From Wuchereria bancrofti (taxonomy: Eukaryota > Nematoda > Chromadorea > Rhabditida > Onchocercidae): 64,000 nt of DNA. The notes under the pieces are model-generated. The model was not told the DNA's origin, ran no database searches, and was given only the letters and a program-made list of their open reading frames with translations. Below, piece by piece: positions 34,510 to 45,769 of the stretch (positions are counted from its first letter, which is position 1; each line of letters starts with the position of its first letter). The stretch covers positions 3,732,163 through 3,796,162 of the forward strand of contig SSBO01000009.1 in assembly GCA_005281725.1 (NCBI GenBank). The letters are read 5' to 3'. The translations under genes were made by a program, and so were the position numbers.

Positions 34510-37500
34510 TCGAAATCGAAATTTCAAACAGCAATGAGGAATATATTGTTCATTCGGAATTATATTTAGAGACTATTTAAATAATACAAATATGTCTACC
34601 TTTTTGGAGTTTCCTTGAAGATTTAATTTTTTTTTATTTTCTAAACCTGAAAATGAAAGACTTTTTTTTTCTTCCACAGACTGTAGGCTACTTTTTTGAC
34701 ACCCATAAATATTGATATTCCTTTTCTTACTCCTTTACATGCATTTCACATACGAAATATTGGAAAGAAAAATATACATATATGAAAATTTCTCAAAATA
34801 AATGCTATCCTAGAAATTATGAATAAATGAATTTCAGGTGTTTTTAGAAATCAGTTATTATCTGAGAACCGACTTCTTTTCTCTCACTTTCATTTATTAA
34901 TTCGTATTATTATTATTGTTATCATTATTATTATTATTGTTATTATTATTATTATTAGTTATACTGCTAATCTTAAACTCACTCTCATTATGACTTCTTT
35001 ATGAACCTTCGATCACTATGTTCGGATGAAAAGTAAAATGGTATAACTCAGAAATATTGCTTTATTATAAATTGATATAATTAGCGATATATATAGTCAG
35101 AGGGTGCAAAAAACTTTTCTTTAGAGGGTAAAAGAAGGAAAAAATATATCTATGGAGAAAAAATAAATGATTGAGCGCTTATTGTTTAATAAAATTTTCC
35201 TCTAGTATTTTCTTCTTTTTTTACTTCTTGATAATATGTAACTTTGTTTTTAAACATCAGATAATTCGTAAGTAATAAAAGTCATTTGAGCACGAAAAAA
35301 TCCGAAAAATAATCAATGTTGCTGTCTCGAAATATTTAAAATGACAAAATTTTTCTGCCAATAACTAATAGCAAAAATAACATTTGTTTTAATAATTATT
35401 TCTTTATATCGTCCAAAGTTTATACTACAATAAATCATCCAAGAAAAAGCAGCTATTTGTAAAGAATTTATAATGCTCGATGCTACCCGTGGAACTTAGA
35501 ATGCTCCAATATTACCCGTGGCAAGTTCATTTGCATTTCAATTACAATGCAGCAACATTCCATTATCTATTTGTTCTTCATTAAAACTTAATTTTTAGAA
35601 CATTACCTACCTGCATCTCAGCAGATATAGAAATAATTATATGACTAATAATAATCAAACAATTCCTTCAATAAAATTACAAAGGATGTGATTACAAGCG
35701 TATGGTGGTGATAAATGATATTATATCGATTATGATATTTCTTATGATATTTGGAAAAAAAATCCAGAAAAAAAATTATGATATTCAGAAAAGAAAGTGA
35801 TAGTTTTCTTTTTCTTCTTAATATACCCTCAATACTTTAAGTCACTTGCAGTCCCCAAGAATTGATGAGTTCTAGTGTCATTTATAAGTACACATGAAAA
35901 AAACGAAGGCTTCGGAACATGAAGTATCATTAAGCACTTCTTCTCTTAATTATCAAAAAGACATGAATTTTGTTCCACGTCGCAGTAAAAAGTGTAAAAT
36001 TAACCCTGCCTATTCCATAGAAAAGTGTAAATAATGAATGAAATTACACTCGTGCGCATTTATCCATTCAGCGTCTCAGTATTCGAAGAAAAAAATTTTT
36101 GGCTTAATTAGCAAAAAGAGAACATGAAAAGATTCGAGGTGGAAAAAATAAGAAGAATGTGCATCGTTCGCATTAGTCCAGAATTGTAGAAATTTTGAAA
36201 GAAATATGTATGGAACAAGAATAGAATGGTTGCAGTTGAAATTTGAGACAAAAAGTTGAATTTTATTATTTTTTTGGGGGAACTTAATAAATTTTTAAAT
36301 TCACTAATCTGCTAATTCAACTGAAATATTTTATTGTCATGAATTGTTATGCCGAAATTCAATGCCTTGATATTCGATCAATCCTAACAGTCCTAAAAAA
36401 ATAAATTTATTTAGTTTTTAAAAGGTATGAAACTTAAATGACGCTATATTTACAATGCAATTTACTATTTTTGAACCTATAAGAATGAAATCCAATAACT
36501 CTTTGAACTAAAAGTTTTAAAACAATATCATGAAATTTTTTTTAACTTGCCACTTTTCACCATTATTAATGCAAATTAACTGCTATTGTAATGTCACTAT
36601 TACAATAGCAGTTAATTTGCACTTTTCCAAGGACAAAGACAAAATCAAGATGAGATTATATGAGAAATAGCAAAGAGTATCAATAGTTAAATGATCCGGA
36701 ACAGGAAACAATCGTGTAGCTGTTCGCTTCAAATATATGCTTCAGAAATTTCTATGCAAATCCATTAGGAAATATACATCAACGATCGTCAGTTAATTCA
36801 AAAGAATTGGTGAAACGTGTTTAATTCATTCATATTGACTACTTGTTACATTAAGTAACCAATTAGATTTAATGATTCATGACGATGGATTCCTTTAAAT
36901 ATGGTTTCAATTCTTATGTTTTGTGTTGCCGATAGTTTTAATTTACATGTTCCATGATTGCTTTGAGGAACTTCTTAAGTAGTTGTAAGTAATATCCGTC
37001 TATCATTGGCAGAATTCATTTTCACAAAAGTCAATACAACAAATAAATCTATGGTAGCTTACTGCATACTGATTTCAAAGACTTGAAATAAATTTATGGG
37101 ATTTAATGATAAACCAAAATACTCTCATAAATGAGTTTTTTTTTGCCATCACTTCTTTCTATAAAGTTGACATTGCAACCAACTGATGCGCCTTACATTT
37201 ATCCTTAAGAAAATTGATATTTTTATTTAAAAATGACTTTTTTTACAACCAGTAATGGCATTTAAACTAGTAGCTCTTTCCGCATTCTTTATTATCTTAA
37301 AAGTCTTAGTGCTAAATCATTTTTGCTAAATGCTTACATACAAGATGCATTTAACGTCATAGGCATTTCCTGTCGAAAAAAAGAAATCCTCAAAAATTTC
37401 AAATGAGAAATGTTACAAAGAGAAAAAAAGTAACATTATATAAATGTTACGACAAGTCCTCAACGAAAAGTATTTTTTTCTGTCCCTGTTTTGGTGTTTT

Positions 37501-38420
37501 TAAGGCTTTAAATCAATCAGTACCATCTCTTTTACATATTTTTTCACTTAAGTAGTAGGAAATGTTCAATCGATTATATATTTCAATTCCACATATTTCA
37601 ATTCTTTTGCTCTCTAAACGATAATTGCCAGTAAGAAAAGCTAACAATACGAAGAACTATTCCTTCTTGAATACCTCTATAATTTTAATGACTAGATTTC
37701 ATTAAGAACTACAATGGAAGAAATCCTCACTGAAATTTTGTTTCCAGTAATAAAGAGTTAATTTTCAATAAAGTTGGAAATAATATTATTCAAATTTAAT
37801 TCTTTTTTAATAATGACTTCACTTATTTGCAACAATGAAATTAACAACTGAGAATGAAGCAGACGATGAATTAATATAGCACCGGTTTTTAGGAATAGTT
37901 CTGGTGATATGAAACGTTTAAAAAGCTATACATAATGCGTAATAATGCATAAATTTTGAGAAATAAAATCTTCGGTGAGTTTCTCTATTAAAATAAGAGG
38001 AAATTGGTTTCCATTCTATACTTTTATATTGTTTTTCTAACTTTCCTTGACCTTATGTATTTTAAACCTTTTTATAAAAACAAACTTTTAAAATCAATTT
38101 AATAATTCAACGATGTAATCACAAAGCTTATACTAGCCTTAATTGCAACAATTCAACAATTATCAAACAACAGTAGAAAAAAACCATACACAATCGTATA
38201 AATAACAAAATAAACAAACTTGAAGCAGGCCTACATTTTTAAGACCGTATTTGCAAAGGAATATAAATTTAAAATTATTAGCTTTTAAAGACTAGTTATC
38301 TCAAATAAATTAAGTACGAAAACTCTAAAGCAAATGAAATTAACTTGAAATATTAAATGAATAACCTAAAAAATTTCAAAAATTAGAAATTAATTGATAG
38401 GAGAATGGTTCGCCCATTCA
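34510..38420. other. Gene-free AT-rich stretch
   Basis: No exon chain found. It contains a (TTA)n microsatellite at about 34905-34958, a 28-bp tandem pair near 35472-35525 (shared TACCCGTGG), and the perfect hairpin at 36570-36621. It should include the 3' flank of the acyltransferase gene ending at 38421. Confidence 0.5.
36570..36621. repeat. Perfect 23-bp inverted repeat, 6-nt loop
   Basis: 36570-36592 and 36599-36621 are exact reverse complements around GTCACT. Transcribed from either strand it would fold into an uninterrupted 23-bp stem. It lies more than 1.7 kb from any supported exon. It is shorter than a usual animal microRNA precursor and has no bulges, so a fold-back insertion remnant is as likely as an RNA. 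Confidence 0.85.
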
Positions 38421-41400
38421 TCAGATTGCTGTAAGTAAAGAGATAAAGTTGACGACGAAATACAAGCAATCCAAAGATCGTGCCGAATGACTATTTCGAG
38501 ATCCTGGGAAAATAAAAGCTCAACCTCATCTTGTATTTAAAGCCAACAATGACTTTTCTGAATACAAATGATACAGATAATAAAATAAACAAGTATATAT
38601 CATCTTTGTGCAATATCGAATTTATTCATCAAGAGATAAAAAATTCCAAGTATTTCAAGAGATGAGACCTACGCTTCGTAGAAAATGAAGTACTATAAAT
38701 GAATAAATTCGATATTGCACATAAAATGAAGATAACCAAAAAATATACTGTCCGACAATTCTCCACCATGGAAAATATACCCTATTGCCTTTCTCACCAT
38801 GCACAAAAATGCCTTCTTTGTAGTACCGGTCTGAAAATTTGTACGATGAAATTCAATTTTCAAAAAATTTACAAATTTCATAACTGAGTGAATGAACTCG
38901 AATACTGAGTTATAACTATCATTATTATATAACTTTTCAGTTTCTAACTTGCAGAATATCTTCTCAACTAATTCCATTTTTTGTGAATAATCATTGTTTT
39001 GAAGCATGAGTTTACTGTGATAATATGTTGTTCTTGTGAAAAGATATTATTTTGGCACTGCATTTCATATCAGTTTAAGAAATATACAGAAGTATGAAAA
39101 ACTACCAAGAATATTATCCTTGTATTGGTAAACGTTGTATAACCAGTCACGCAACTTCTCTTCATCTTCAAACGGTACCTAAAGTTGAAACCTTGATTTA
39201 ACCTTCAATTTTGATAACAGTTGCAAAACTGAGACAAAAATTAGAAAAAGGATAACTTTAAACCGTTTAAATTAAAAAAAAAATCTAAATCGCTAAGGAT
39301 AACTTTAAAGCCTATTTTTCCTCCATACGTCAAAACTTATGGTTAGCGGAAAAATTTCCGAATTACGGAATATTAATTCAGCAGTATACTCCATTGATAC
39401 CTAAAGACGGTTTAAAGCGAAATAGCATGGTAATGATGAGGAAAATCACTCATCTAAAGAGAGGATTAGATTACACAAAGGAGGAATCCTCATTTTAACC
39501 CGATCCACCATAAATAACCAATTTTTGTCTCCCGACAAGATGAAATTTTCGTTTTCAGTAAAGCCCCTTTCGTTTTATAATTTGACAATCCCCACTAAAA
39601 GGTGTCCTAAGAAATCGGTAATACTTACATCGCTAGCATCATAAATTTTATAATGTACACCAATATCGCATGGTTCACGAGTGCCAAAGCTCAGTGTGAA
39701 AAGTGAAAGAGGCATTTTATGTGGATATGCAATCGTCACATCCAATACATATTTTATCGGAGGTCGCATTTCTGAAAAACACTTTAAAAAATGAGTTTGT
39801 GGTAAACTGAATTTATATTTTCGTCGATGGAAACAATTTATTTTTGCCCTCTCAAATCTGTTCATTTGAATTTTATCAAATAATCAAATACAGCCTCTTA
39901 AAAACTTGTAAAACCCTTACACCACTGCAGGATGCAAATTTCATAATTCATTATCATGCTCTTGATGCTATTCAGATACACTTTATATACTGCATCATGT
40001 CAGGCTTTTATCCCAAGCTACCTATCTTCCTCTAAAGGTAAAACAACGTCCTTTGCAACTTTCGAATCACTGAATCAAGAACTCCTCTAAATTTATGTAA
40101 CATAAATGGCATAAAGTTTAATTCACATATCTAATTGTATTAAAGCTTTCTAATTTTTTTTTCAACCCAGTCCAAATACACAGAAAGAGACGAAACTACA
40201 AATTCCCATGAAATAATAAATTCTTCGCACAAAATACTGAATTATAGCCCTATTAAAATTGTATACAAAGCAGACACCAATTCCTTCGTCCGCCCAACTG
40301 TCTGCTGATATGCTATTTTCCTATCGCCTCTCATAGCCTACTGCATTCAATAATGTAAACATCAAAAGTTCGTCCAAGCACACTTTTAGAATATTTCCCA
40401 ACCACACGTGACCGCATCCTCATGACGAAATTCTTATGTTATCTTTAAAAAAATATTACTAAGTACTTAGTAATGTTTCATTCCACGCGCGTTTGACATA
40501 ACACCAGCCAGTTCCAAGCTGACGTCTTGTTAAATTGGCAGATGGCATTGTCCAAATGTCTCGATATAAAAATCGATTAGCTACATGTATTACGATGTAT
40601 ATAGCAGTTTTATCTTCTAACTAATTAGTTTTGCTTGCAAAATCTGACGCAAGATCCTCAAATATAAGACATCAAAATTCTTCGCTGATTAAAAACTACC
40701 ACCGAAAATTCCTTCCGTCTAAAAATTTGTTAAATTCAATCACATCCAAATGATATGTGAAGTGATCGCGTGCTTACTAAGTGAACATACCTTTGCGCTT
40801 TATTCTACGGTTTTGTTTTGAAATCATACTATTTTGTAAATTATTTTCCTAGAATATTACCATATTTATTGTCCTTATCCGGTCATTGTGATAATAATCC
40901 AACAATGGTTTAAATTTTGGTTTTCCTATGGATCGAAACATATTTCATTTTTAATAAACCATTGTAATCCCTACTTTTCAATTAAATTGTATTCCTGTAT
41001 TCAAACTCATGCAAAAATACAGATCTTGGTCAATGTCTTGAGCTACTTTGTAAATTACTTTTCAAAACAGTTTTCTTTTGTACCTTCTCCAGCCTCCATT
41101 AAAGTGGTATAAAGCACGGATGTCCCTCCCTTTTCTACAAATTCCATATCAAATTCCTGATCTTTGGTCAACGAAAATAAGACACGTCACCAGAGACTCT
41201 GCGCAAGCACACATCCCCAGGATTCGAGCAGCAATTAATACCTTCCGACAAATAAAATTATAATTTAGGACTCTTTCATTATTTTATGTATAACTCGGAT
41301 TATTCTTTTACCGGACAATTACTAAAAACTTTTGCTATATACATAATTAATTGCCAAGGATTATTATCTCTGCACTTTTTTGATTTTCCATAATAAGTTC

Positions 41401-44400
41401 CAGAAGAGAAAGTAGACCGCCATTTTTGCCACAACTAAATATAAAGCTTATGCAAATGAATCTTACCGTAAACCTTTCACGAACCTATCATTTAAAATTC
41501 ATGGCAAGGCTCATCCACAAATAAACCTGAAAAGTACTATTTTCTAAAATGAATTCACTCGAATGTCTTTTCTGCTTATAGTTAAACCCGCTAGTAAATG
41601 TATAAATGCACAGGGAAAAAATAGAAATAAACGACGAGTTTTTACTTTTTGAAAGTAGAGACTAGACAGGTGTTCTCGATTAAATTCCGTTCTTTGGAAT
41701 TACCAATTATTTTAACACAGATTCTTGAATTCGGTGTCAATGGATAAGATATCGTTTAATCTATGGTTAAACAATATGGCGGAACAATGTGTGCAAATTA
41801 TTGCAGTGTACTATCATTTATTACTCATATTTCTGATGCCTCTTCTTGTTTCACTTTTACTTCTTTATTTGGTGAGTGAAATGAATCTGAATTTGGGAAA
41901 CAAATGAAGTGGCACTACAAAGTCTTATACATCTTATTGTTAAAATAAAAAAAAAAAATGCACTCTAACCAATCTTAGCGAAGCCTAACAGATACAGCTA
42001 TGTTTCTAGTGTAAACGTACCTCTGTAACAGTAACAGTAAGACGATTATTTAATTATTTAAATATATAAAACACTAATATATTAATAAGCGAGTGTAGTT
42101 TATTTTTTCCAGATCATAACGCCATGGTGGCCCATTGTTCTATTGTACTTAACATGGTTTATTTATGATCATAAATCTCCTAAACGTGGTGGTTATCCGT
42201 CAACATGGTGTCGTACTCTGTCTATTCACAAATATTTTGCGAGATATTTTCCAATTCATTTACATATAACTACTCCCTTGAAATATGGAAAAGTAAATTT
42301 TAACTTTTGAAAATGAGAAATAAAAGCGAACAAAACTTTTGAGAAAATATTTAGATCAACTAAGGCGAAAGATTTATTGAGAATTGAACAATTCCAGAAT
42401 TACCTTATTGGTTCTCATCCACATGGAATTATTTCGATGAATACATATGCTAATTTCATAACTAACGGTACCGGACTATTTGAAAAACTTCCTGGAATGA
42501 CTATTCGAGTGTGTACATTGGTATCGCAATTCTGGATACCAGTACGTCGCGAATGGGCAATGTTACATGGATTAATTGACTGCAGTAAAGAGAGCCTACA
42601 TTATGTGCTGAATAGCTCTATCAACAACGTTGCTGTACTTATCGTGGGTATGCTATGTTACTGATATATAACAACTGAAATCCTTGATACATCAATCGAT
42701 ATATCACAGATTTCACTCTTCCTCATGCACGAAATACGCATGAATGTATGTGCAATAAAAGAAATTTGCAGGAGGAGCAGAAGAAGCGCTGGACGCACAT
42801 CCCGGTAGCCATATGCTAACACTCAGTACACGAAAAGGTTTCATAAAAATTGCAATAGAAACGGGTGCCCAACTAGTGCCAATGTACTCCTTTGGAGAAA
42901 ATGAACTTTTCGAACAGGTGAGAAACAGTTTTAAAAAATTCACATGAAAACATCATGAGTTTATGAAGATCTGCTTGATCATGTGAAAAAAAAAAAAAAA
43001 AAAAAAACAAAATACGATCATTTCTAGGTAAGCAATCCTGAAGGGTCTTATTTACGGTATTTTCAAAGTAAACTGAAGAAAATTATGAAATACTCTTTGC
43101 CAATATACCATGGCTGTGGATTATTCAGCAATTTTGGGCCGCTTCCTTATAGGCAAGTTTCGAAATTCATTTTCGATGTAAACCTCAATCAGATCTTGTG
43201 AAACCATTCGCCAAAATCAAATAAAGTCTGGTCCTGAGTGAAATTTAAACCGTTTAAATTTACAAAAATCTGATCTCATTAAAAACTCATTCATGAAATT
43301 TCTTCCTTGAATATGAAATAGTAGTACACAAAATTGCGATCTGGATTCTCTTTATACCGAATATTGTATATTCAGTTTAATGAGCATTTAATTTTCGAAA
43401 GTTTTTGGGAAATCTTTACAAAATTAAAGTTTCTGCAAAATTAATCTAAGATTTCTGAGAGACATGTGCATCAAAAACACTAACAAACTCATTCTAGCAA
43501 ACCCATCGACACTGTTATTGGGATACCCATACCTGTGATCAAAAAGAAAAATCCAACAGAAGAAGAAATAGATCGCCTCCATGAACTTTACATCAATGCC
43601 TTAACTACACTCTTCGAGACTCACAAAACCCAATTCGGAGTACCAAAAAATGCTTCGTTGATTATTCGATAGCTAACATATACAATGCAATAAATATGTT
43701 CTATTAAATGGCATTTCTAACATAATCTTTGAAAAGGATAATAAAAATTTTTATTTTCTAATCTATTCATTAAATTTAAAGTAGCAAGAGACACTCAAGG
43801 ATTTGCACCTTGTTTGTAAAGAAAAAAAAAAACTCAAATGGAAAAAGAGACAAGCGCATCGAAATAAAAAGCGACCACATTTACCCCACAACGAAAAAGG
43901 ATTCATGATTTTTCTGTCAATTACCACTACGTTATATTAAAAACAGAATGTTCGTTATTCTCACCGAGTGCAAACAGAAAAAAAAAACCTTTGATGTATT
44001 TTTTTTCTCGGATCGCTCCAACTGTATCCCGAATTAGCTGCAATTTGCTACCGTTTTCAGACGTAGTTACACCATCTGCATAATTGTAACCTTTTTTTGG
44101 ACCAACTTCCTCCATAACTGCTTTAATAGCACCATAACGGGGTAATGTTGCATGTTCCAAGTGCGGATAACCATTTTCACGACCGTATCTAAATATCATC
44201 AAATATGCAATTTACATGCTTGAACTTAAGCTATTCTTTTGCAACGACATCTTTGTAATTTGCTTCAATATAATCAAATATGTACGAAGACCGAGAAGAA
44301 AAAATACGAAACTGTTATGGATTTGTCATTTGTCCACTTATCTTTTCCTGTTAGTTCATTTTGAACAATTAGACCATTCTTTAAAAATCCCATAACTCTC

Positions 44401-45769
44401 AGTCCCACTTTAACAAAAACTTCCGGTTACTTTTGACTAGACTGAATCCTTTTATAGTAGAAACCGCCTTCCGGGAACAGAATAATCCAACGTCGGTCAC
44501 GATCCCAAAAAACTTTCCGTAAGTGATCCTTCAAACGAATCAGCTCCTTTTCTCGTGTTGCTCTTCCTTGTTTAATAAAATAATCACCATGCATCTGAGC
44601 AATAATTCCGAATGGTGTCCATCGAAACATCACATCCATCAACCATAAAGTCTGAAAAACGTGCTGTTTTTTGTGTTCACCGATTCAGAACTAACTTGTA
44701 ACAAGGACAATTACAAAAGGACTATTAAGATTTATTTTAATAAAAATGTCACAGCAGTGTACCTTTCTACTGGCAACTCCCTTGCTTTGTAGGGTGGTCA
44801 TCAGAACAGGAACATCTGCGGTACTCTGATGATTGCACATAAGAATAATCCGTTCATCAACACATAACTTCCTAACATCATCACCGTATTCATACACTGA
44901 AAATATTTTAGAAGATTTAGAAATATTTGTGAAAATGAAACACTAGAAAGAAAGAATGTTCATGAACTGTTAAAAACCAACCATCATATCCAGCAGTATA
45001 GCCCGCATAGCCAATGAACGCTTGTAACCAAGAATAAAGCTTTCCTTCATAAAACCAATACAGTCTCGGCCTAAATAAGATTTTCATACACACTTATCAA
45101 AATTAAAAACTGGTAAGCAATTCTTTGTAACAGTTGCCGGAATGAAAAAATGATCAAAACAACGGATTTTCTTCCAATCTTTAAGTAAACTGTGTAACTT
45201 TGAAGTAGTAGATTTCATTACATCAATAAGACGTGGAAACCCTCACCATAAAGATCGGGCCCAAAGAACTGGAAGCATAAAGCCAAAGTAGGTGACAAAA
45301 AAAACCGTGACATTCGATAAACATAAAAGAGTACGAAACGGTGTTTGCAGAATCCAAATGAATCTAAGAAAAAGAAATCTTATGTAACTTCATCACATCA
45401 AGAAACATCAAGTTATTCATTACAGTCATTATCATTTACTATACTTCAAAACACTCCTTTTATTTAATTCACCTTCCTACTTAACTACACATATTCCATC
45501 TATAGTTTTTTTTTTTTTTTGGTTTTTCTAGCAGGATTCGAGTACAAATCTAAAAAATTTCAGCTTTGTACATTTCCAACTCAATTACCAACCAACCAAA
45601 AATCTTTAACAGTTGCTTTGAAAGGATACACAATCCCAGGGGGAAAACCACAAACAGCTTACCGTTCTAAATTGGTTTTCGTTGACCAAGCAGATTTATC
45701 ACCTGGTGGTCGTCTGTACGGTGAATGCGGGCGCATTTCTGGTGCTGGTATTGAGGAAAGCGTTGCCAT
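38421..45769 (-). CDS. LPGAT1-like lysophospholipid acyltransferase
   Basis: Ten exons on the - strand, all in phase: 45663-45769 (ATG at 45769), 45247-45363, 44982-45070, 44763-44896, 44431-44651, 43989-44188, 39629-39771, 39106-39178, 38798-38830 and 38421-38503 (TGA stop), 399 residues; human LPGAT1 is about 370. It belongs to the PlsC/AGPAT acyltransferase superfamily, which moves a fatty acyl group from acyl-CoA to a lysophospholipid at the ER membrane. Visible motifs: the catalytic NHQSTAD (His127-x4-Asp132, the HX4D motif), the substrate block GDYFIKQGR near 172-180, and the LFPEGG block at about 207-212. The middle and end ([24 protein letters not shown]) follow the LPGAT1 branch rather than the tafazzin or LPCAT branches. 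Hydrophobic segments lie at about 36-70 and at the extreme C terminus. Intron 6 (39772-43988, 4.2 kb) contains a whole DGAT2-family gene on the other strand. Family assignment is firm; exact lysolipid substrate is not. Confidence 0.93.
38607..38721. repeat. Perfect 23-bp inverted repeat with 69-nt spacer
   Basis: 38607-38629 and 38699-38721 are exact reverse complements. Both lie in the last intron (38504-38797) of the LPGAT1-like gene, so the pre-mRNA could fold a stem-loop there. Confidence 0.8.
41740..43672 (+). CDS. DGAT2/MGAT-family acyl-CoA:acylglycerol acyltransferase
   Basis: Six exons on the + strand, all in phase: 41740-41871 (ATG at 41740, 16 nt after an ACACAG trans-splice-like acceptor), 42113-42292, 42365-42647, 42772-42917, 43028-43152 and 43498-43672 (TAG stop), 346 residues, the normal length for the DGAT2 family. 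The family adds an acyl group from acyl-CoA to diacyl- or monoacylglycerol, the last steps of triacylglycerol synthesis at the ER and lipid droplets. Two N-terminal hydrophobic segments (about 24-44 and 48-62) would anchor it. Motifs: HPHG at 122-125 (active site), VGGAEEAL at about 198-205, the [20 protein letters not shown] block with FGE after it (219-241), and the FGPLPY / IGIPIPV end. Intron 5 starts with GC (GCAAGT) instead of GT. Intron 2's acceptor is taken at 42364 because it alone keeps phase. DGAT2 and MOGAT/wax synthase activities cannot be told apart here. The whole gene sits antisense inside an intron of the LPGAT1-like gene. Confidence 0.94.

Noticed and set aside
40888..41263. 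Overlapping + strand frames inside the LPGAT1-like intron
   Set aside because: GC-richer sequence but no start, splice or protein similarity; possibly old repeat DNA.
42713..42943. - strand frame opposite a DGAT2-family exon
   Set aside because: Antisense shadow of the exon at 42772-42917.
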